A stretch of DNA of 64,000 nt from Cyanoderma ruficeps (lineage: Eukaryota > Chordata > Aves > Passeriformes > Timaliidae). Each line of letters begins with the position of its first letter. Positions within the stretch are counted from its first letter, which is position 1. Shown piece after piece: positions 58,433 to 64,000 of this stretch. The notes under the pieces are model-generated. The model was not told the DNA's origin. It did not search any database and saw only the letters and a list, made by a program, of their open reading frames with translations. Both the position numbers and the translations under genes were made by a program. The stretch spans positions 11,728,051 to 11,792,050 of the forward strand of contig VZDJ01000056.1 in NCBI GenBank assembly GCA_008694505.1. The letters run 5' to 3'.

Positions 58433-61069
58433 GAGGAGCTGCTGCTGCAGGGCTGGTGGGGGTCACTCCCTGCTGAGCCACCTCCAGAGTGGTGCCAGAC
58501 CCCTGACCCAGGGCTCAGCTCAGCTCTGGGGCTGCTGGATTACATAAAAGGTCGCGTTGCCTTCAAGCCCAGCCCCTTGCACAGCGTCTGGTCCTTTCCT
58601 GTGCTGCCCAAAGTTTGCAGGATGAGGGGCTGGCCCTCGCAGGCTGCCCCAGCCATGCCCTCAGTCCCCTTCCACTCACATTTTGTGCTGTAAATGGTCT
58701 GTAACCAACTACCCAGACAGGCAGCTGCTTTGGGTTACAGATGGGAGCTGAAGCAGGTCCCTGGTCCCAGTTCAGGTTTCTGAGCAGAGCTCTGGTAAAA
58801 GCAAGGAGCAGAGCAGGGGCAGATCTTTATGGCCAGACTGCCTGGTGACCTTTGCCTGGCCGGCCACGGGTGAGGGATGCTGCCGATTCCCAGACGCAGT
58901 GCTCCACAAGTGAATTTGTGGTCAGGACTGAGCAGGGACCGTGCTGGAGGCCTGTCAGTGCAGCTGGGTGCTTTCTGCAGAGAAAGCACTGGCTGATGTG
59001 GCAATTATCCCCTTTTTATCTTGTGTAGCTAATGCCGTTGGAAAAAAATAAACCCCTGTAAGGGGAAAAGAGCCCGAGGAGCGAGCAGAGTGTGAAACGT
59101 GTCCATTTAATGCACGGCCCAGCACATCAGAGGGGAATGTGCTCGTTTGGGAGCTGGCCGTGGTAAGGATGATTACCTGGGCGAGAGGAGCAGGAGCTGC
59201 TCCTTTCCCCGTGTTTGCTGCCAGCCCTGAGTCTGAGGGAGGAGCTGAGCCCTTCCCAGCCTTGCTTTGCTCTCGGGTACAAATAAAAACTGAATGAACA
59301 GCAGAGCCTTCCCCAGCAGCTCCCATTTGTGAGGATGTCTCTGGAAACTCCACGGTAAATCAGTAATTGTGTGTTGGGAAATGGCAAAGACGGGTTCAGA
59401 TGCATTTGTTATGTAGAGAGACCTCTCCAGGTGCTCCTCTGCTCTGCCATTACTGTAATACATGGTTTATTTTACCAGCTTGTGTATCTCACTGAGAAAT
59501 GGATCTATCAATTTATGTAGGCATTGTAGTCCTCTTTCCATTCCTGTAATAGCTGCTGTATTTCAGCCATTTATGGACCGCACTAAACTCTTTATTTTTT
59601 TGTTCAGAAAATATTTTTGCCTTAAAACACAAGTTGCAGCTGATACAGTTATAGAAATATCCCATTCTCTGGGAACTTTCTTGGAGTAAAAACCTCATTT
59701 TAGTGTAGGTCTTTGGTGATGTCTCTAAAGGCATTTAGAAAAAGCAAACCCTAAAATTTTGTGAGTGCCCACAGTGGGGGTTAAAGTGATTTTTTTAGCT
59801 GTGCCTGGGGTTTTTCTCACCCAGGGGTATAATGGGCTGATTTTCCTGTCTGGTCAAGTCTGATACTGGTGGGTCTGAAGCCCCCAAGGCCCTTTGGGAT
59901 GTTCAGCCCTGGTGCCCCTTAGATTGATCACATTTCTCCCCTTGAATTTTTCCACTTAAAATTTCTCTGGGCCCATCCCAACCCAATTCTGGGACTTGTC
60001 TCATCCCTGAGACAGGCACAGTTGTAGAAAATCTCCAGAAACTGAGCTAAAGACTTACAAAACTAAGGTCAAAAAGATTTTTGTGGAAAAGTGGGATGTT
60101 TGAGTCCTTAAAGAGAGCCCTGAGAAAAGATGGTCTGCCCAAACTTCATTTGTTGTCTGTCTAGACTTGGCAGCCCTCAGGATGTTTTTGTTTCTGCAGC
60201 CCTGAATTATGAATGGCCTTCACTTTTTCTACCTTACGCTTCAACAAAGGAGCAGGAGGAACAAAGCAGGAGGAAGAGTAATCCCGGTGGGAACGGGCAG
60301 GGTTGTGGCAGTCAGTGTGTGTGACAACCCAGCCAGGACGTTTCTATTGTCTCTGCTGAGTTGTTTCTAAGGAGACAAAGCATCGGTGAGTCCAGGCTGC
60401 CCAGATCCCTCTGGGTGCGTCCCCTCCCTGCCCCACCACTCACCTCCGTGTCCTGGGACACCTGCAGAGGTGTCCCCATGCCAATGGTGCCTTCAGAGGC
60501 TGAGCTGGAGCAGAGACTGCACAGGGCTGGAGAATAAAGTAGAGATTTATTGAAAGGCCTTCAGGATCCACCTTGGGCAGGACAGGAGCCTGGCCAGGGC
60601 TACACCCAAGGTGGACCCAAAATGGTCACAAAATGGACACAAAATGGACACATGTTCACCAGGTCTCACGCTTTTTAAGTTTTGGTCCATTTGCATTTTG
60701 GAGTTTAGTTGTCCAATTCCAGCTCCAGGCTGTGACGTCCCATCTTTCTTGTCCCTCCCTCCAGCCCAGTTTGTGCTTTTGGGCTGAAAGTTGTCCTTGG
60801 TGTGGGGCAGGAGAAGGATTTGTTTTGTGTCCCTGCTGTGTGCAGAGCTGAGTGACACTGACTGTGAGCTCAGAGCTGCACCCCTGGGCACCACAGAGCC
60901 TGGAATACAGGAGAGATAAAACTCAAGGCATCACCAGTGCCTGTGTCACCGTGAGGATGTCACACAGTGCCAGTCCCAGCAGCCCTGGTCACTGCTGTCC
61001 CTGCGTGGGCATGGAGCTGCTGGAGCAGACAGTTCCTGACCCCTGAGCTGCTCCTCCATCAAAGGCAGT
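58433..61069. other. Noncoding DNA
   Basis: AT-richer islands lie at 59,420-59,720. A small repeat (acaaaatggac twice) is at 60,629-60,652. Frames of up to 132 codons on both strands have no splice or domain support. Confidence 0.4.
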
Positions 61070-61362
61070 TGTAGCCCTGGTTCGTGCCTGAGATGTTTTG
61101 GTTTTCTGAAATCCTTTTCCCAGAGAATTTTCTGTAAACAGGAGAAATGTTTTTGGAACTGGAACTGTGTCATTCATTCCTTTCCCTAGGAGGGACTTCT
61201 TGCTGTCCCTCTGCTGTGACCAATGTGAGTGAAGAGGTTTGTCTCTGTGTCACCAATCCAACTGGTCTGGGTAGAACAGTATAAAAGGGAGACACATCCC
61301 AAAATCAGAGGAGTCATTTCCAGCCCTCTGCAGTCGTGGTCTGTGTCACTGTGGTGTGTAAC
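61070..61362 (+). mobile_element. Solo-LTR-like repeat, family A copy 3
   Basis: A 293-bp block from TGTAGCCC onwards, matching 43,190-43,480 (inverted) and 15,563-15,853. It shows CCAAT words (gaccaatgtg and accaatccaa) and a TATA box (acagtataaaagg) about 60 bases after them, as in a U3 promoter. No retroviral internal region flanks it. It is the best-preserved promoter-like copy together with the 43-kb one. Confidence 0.7.
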
Positions 61363-62449
61363 GAGGCCCCGCAGTCTGTCCATTCTGCAGGCAGGGCTGT
61401 CCCGTGGGCAGCACCCCGAGCTCTGCACAAGCCCAGCTGCTGCTGCCAGGGGCTCTTCCCTTCCCCACCCACGCTGGGGCTCGGTCCCAGAACGCCACCA
61501 AGTTTGTCAGGTGTGATTAACCTCCTGTCTCCTCCTTTCATCTCCCCTGGACAGTTTTGGGATAAAAGATGCGCTTAAGATGAAAGGAGGAGCAGCACCA
61601 CACAAAGGCATCAAAGCTCACGGGGCTCAGCAAGAGGAATGGGATGTTTTATCCCAGCAGGAGCCTTTCCCTTGGGATGTTTCTCCACCAGACCAGCGTG
61701 GGACTCACTCCAGGAGCTGGCCAGGCTGGCAGGAGCAGCAGCAGCCAGTCACCCGGGTCAGTCTGGGCTTGGCTGCCTCATGAAATGCACTGACAATGCA
61801 GTGGCTGCTGCAGGAACTCGAAGCAATTTCCAGGGAATCTCTTTAGAGGCTGCAGCTCCATCCCAGGTGAGCAGGGTTGTGCTGACAGAGCCTTGCCCTT
61901 CTGCCCTTCTGGAATTCTCTGTCTGCAAGTGCTGCTCCTTCTTCCCTGCTGGACAAACCCGGAGTTTCTGGGATGCTCCACTCACCACAGCTGTTCATTT
62001 GGGTTTTTTCCCGTTCCCAGTAAATCCCTAAAGTACCAGGGATCATCTTTGTCTCATTAACTGCTCCAAAAGGAAATGGAGCCCTTGGAAAACAGGGAAC
62101 ATGGAGCTGCTGGTGTCAGACCTGGGCCTGGAGAGGAATCCCAGTGTCCCCCATGAGGCAGGAGCTGTATCCTGTCCAAAAACCCCCTGGAACTGTGGGA
62201 GAGGTTGGAGCAGCCACTGTGTGACAGCCTGGGCTCAGGATTTACCTGCAATTAAAGGTGTCAACCCCAGGGAGATGGAGAAGTGTCTTACAGCAATATT
62301 TATCTGGAGAAATGGATTCCTTCAGGAGCGTGTGTAACTCAGAGCTGCCTGACAACGGTTCACAGCTGAGAGTCCCAAAAGCTGCAAAATGTCTTTATGA
62401 ATAGTGGGGGTTTTTTTTCTGTAAATTTAACTGATTATTTTTTCTTTGA
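61363..62449. other. Unassigned DNA with one exon-like piece
   Basis: At 61,814-61,866 an open 53-bp segment ends at a consensus donor (CAG|GTGAGC), but its acceptor (gcagtggctgctgcag) is poor. A frame at 61,580-61,783 reads protein-like in part (EEWDVLSQQEPFPWDVS) without splice support. No gene is claimed. Confidence 0.2.
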
Positions 62450-63480
62450 AAGTAGGGGATGTTCACAAGGCCATGCACAAAATAAGTATGAAAATTGTGG
62501 CTATCTTCAATGAAAATACATGAGGATATTTTCTCAGTGTGGAAGTGGTGCCCTGAACTCTGTTTTGGAAAGTTCCTGCTCGCTCTCCATGGAGGATTTT
62601 GGCTGCTGTGCTTATGAGGAAGTGGAGCTGATTTGCCAGTTCATTCCAAGTTTTAATATGGCAATGAAAAAATGTTTTGAATGATAACATTCTCTGATGG
62701 GATCTTACCTTCATTTGTATTGTTAACCAAAACGAAAATCTGCATTTTTATGCCAGCAAAGTCTCCACAGGTAAAACTTTAATGTACAACATATGGAATA
62801 TATATTTTAATAATTCAGCGTAATTGTGATGGAAAAGAAATCATTCTGGTGCTGGTATTTGAGCCTTAATGAATATTGTGCTGCCTTTAATCACCTTGAT
62901 CTCATTGGCATTTCAGCAGAGCTGGGTCTAGAAGAGGTGATTATAATATTTTAATATTGCCATCAAATATTCATGAAGCAACAGCAGTAGTTAGTTCTTC
63001 CACATTACAACTTTGATGTTGTTTTAGTGCTTACCCCATTGTTCTGAGATGGTTCTTGGACTCATCATCTTAAAGGTCTTTTCCAGTCTTAATAATTCCA
63101 TGATTTAGGACACCTTCCAAAGCATTGCTCTGATCCCTTCATTCAGTTCTAACAGTGCCAGGGATGTCTGTGAATGAAGTTAATTTATATTTGAGTGTGG
63201 GGTCAAAGAGCAATCAAATAGATCCCAAATAGTGAACAATTACTCAAGAAATACAATATAATATTATATTAAATGTTTTTATATGTTAAATATAATAACT
63301 TAAATACCTGGTTGTTTTAATCTTATTCTCAGAAAACACTTGTTCTTTATGGCTCATGAAACAAATGTGACTCAAAAAAGCTCAAACACTTGTTATAAAA
63401 ATAAAAATATTTCACTGATTGAACAAAAATGAAATCATATTTTGATTCTTATGGACTTTTTGTGCCGTACTACAGCTGTA
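62450..63480. other. AT-rich conserved-element-like block
   Basis: Long AT-rich single-copy DNA (attttaataattcagcgtaa, caaatattcatgaagcaaca, tatggaatatatattttaat), interrupted by a CR1 remnant. It could hold one or more regulatory elements; conservation is untested. Confidence 0.35.
63040..63112 (+). mobile_element. CR1-type LINE, 3' end
   Basis: 'gagatggttcttggactcat', 'catcttaaaggtcttttcca' and 'attccatgatttag' are the end of a CR1 of the 'gatgatcttaaaggtctttt' subfamily. Confidence 0.85.
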
Positions 63481-63953
63481 AAACTAGGAGCTCCTTAGTT
63501 TACCTTCAGACCTCTCCCATTGTCTCTTGCCTTCTGAGGTGATTTTGTTATTCAGAACGGCTCCAATCAGTTCCTGATTTTACTGTCAGCCTGAAAAGAG
63601 CATATCTGAACTTCAAAAAAAACAAAAAAAAGAGTCGAGGGGGGAAAAAAGAAGAAATAGATTCAAAAATAGATTCCTGCAGAGAGTATAATCAGGAGTA
63701 ATTTTCTTTTTGCAGAAATACTGCAAAACAACTCTGCTTGTTCTGAAGCGAGGGAAATATTGGAAGATCACTCTCTAGTGGTAGCAGCCAAATAGGTTTT
63801 TGAAAGTGCAGTGAGTCCACAGCAATTTCACATCTAATTCACTGCTTTCCCCAGAACAATTTACTGTTTGTTTTCCCCCTGTTTTCAGCCTGACTCGCAG
63901 GGCTCGGGGGAGCAATTTTCCCTTACACAACAGTGGGATTGAGGTGTGTGTCC
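63481..63953. other. Noncoding DNA with an A-rich tract
   Basis: An A-rich run (caaaaaaaacaaaaaaaaga) lies at 63,614-63,635. Nothing else is supported. Confidence 0.4.
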
Positions 63954-64000
63954 AGGGAAAGGGGAAAGGGGAAAGGGGAAAGGGCAAGGGGAAAGGGGAA
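63954..64000. repeat. (GGGGAAA)n array cut by the window edge
   Basis: About seven 'ggggaaa' periods to the last base, so the array continues beyond the window. GGGG runs every 7 bases are a classic G-quadruplex pattern. Confidence 0.95.

Noticed and set aside
1..64000. tRNA, rRNA or known microRNA genes
   Set aside because: Reading for tRNA A/B-box pairs, rRNA core words and common microRNA seeds (such as let-7, miR-9, miR-124) gave no credible hit. A covariance-model search would be decisive.

Overview
This window is vertebrate nuclear DNA, most likely from a bird. The evidence is many short 3' ends of CR1-type LINEs (the 'gagcagctgtggctgcccc' block and 'cccaacccaaaccattc' tails), solo-LTR-like repeats, micro- and minisatellites, long stretches without a convincing gene, and one short assembly gap. 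There are no prokaryotic signals: no operons, ribosome binding sites or dense ORFs. The longer open frames are mostly chance frames in GC-rich DNA or frames through tandem repeats. No complete gene, tRNA, rRNA, known microRNA or CRISPR array could be identified.

Layout. Positions 1 to about 41 kb are intergenic or intronic. AT-rich single-copy blocks with homeodomain-type TAATTA/ATTA cores, which look like conserved noncoding elements, alternate with GC-richer filler, CR1 fragments and about a dozen unrelated minisatellites. A 444-448 bp LTR-like repeat occurs as an inverted pair (18,999-19,442 minus; 31,591-32,038 plus). A second LTR-like family of 291-293 bp has three copies (15,563-15,853 plus; 43,190-43,480 minus; 61,070-61,362 plus). 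The first of these sits inside a 21-bp minisatellite.

From about 42 to 58 kb the plus strand carries a series of short open segments, each with a pyrimidine-rich AG before it and a GT after it, whose codon phases can be joined. The best series runs from 44,282 to a stop at 53,968 and would encode about 200 residues ending in a helical C-terminus. A second group lies at 56,247-58,098. I do not recognise the protein, and such chains can arise by chance, so these are low-confidence candidates for part of a real gene. An AT-rich array with a period near 130 bp (54,640-55,405) separates the two groups.

From 58 kb to the end the DNA is again noncoding, with an AT-rich conserved-looking block (62.4-63.5 kb) and a (GGGGAAA)n array cut by the window edge. 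No system of interacting genes can be claimed. The items most worth following up are the exon-like chain, the LTR nested in the minisatellite, the duplicated exon-like segment at 42.1/44.2 kb and the AT-rich array.
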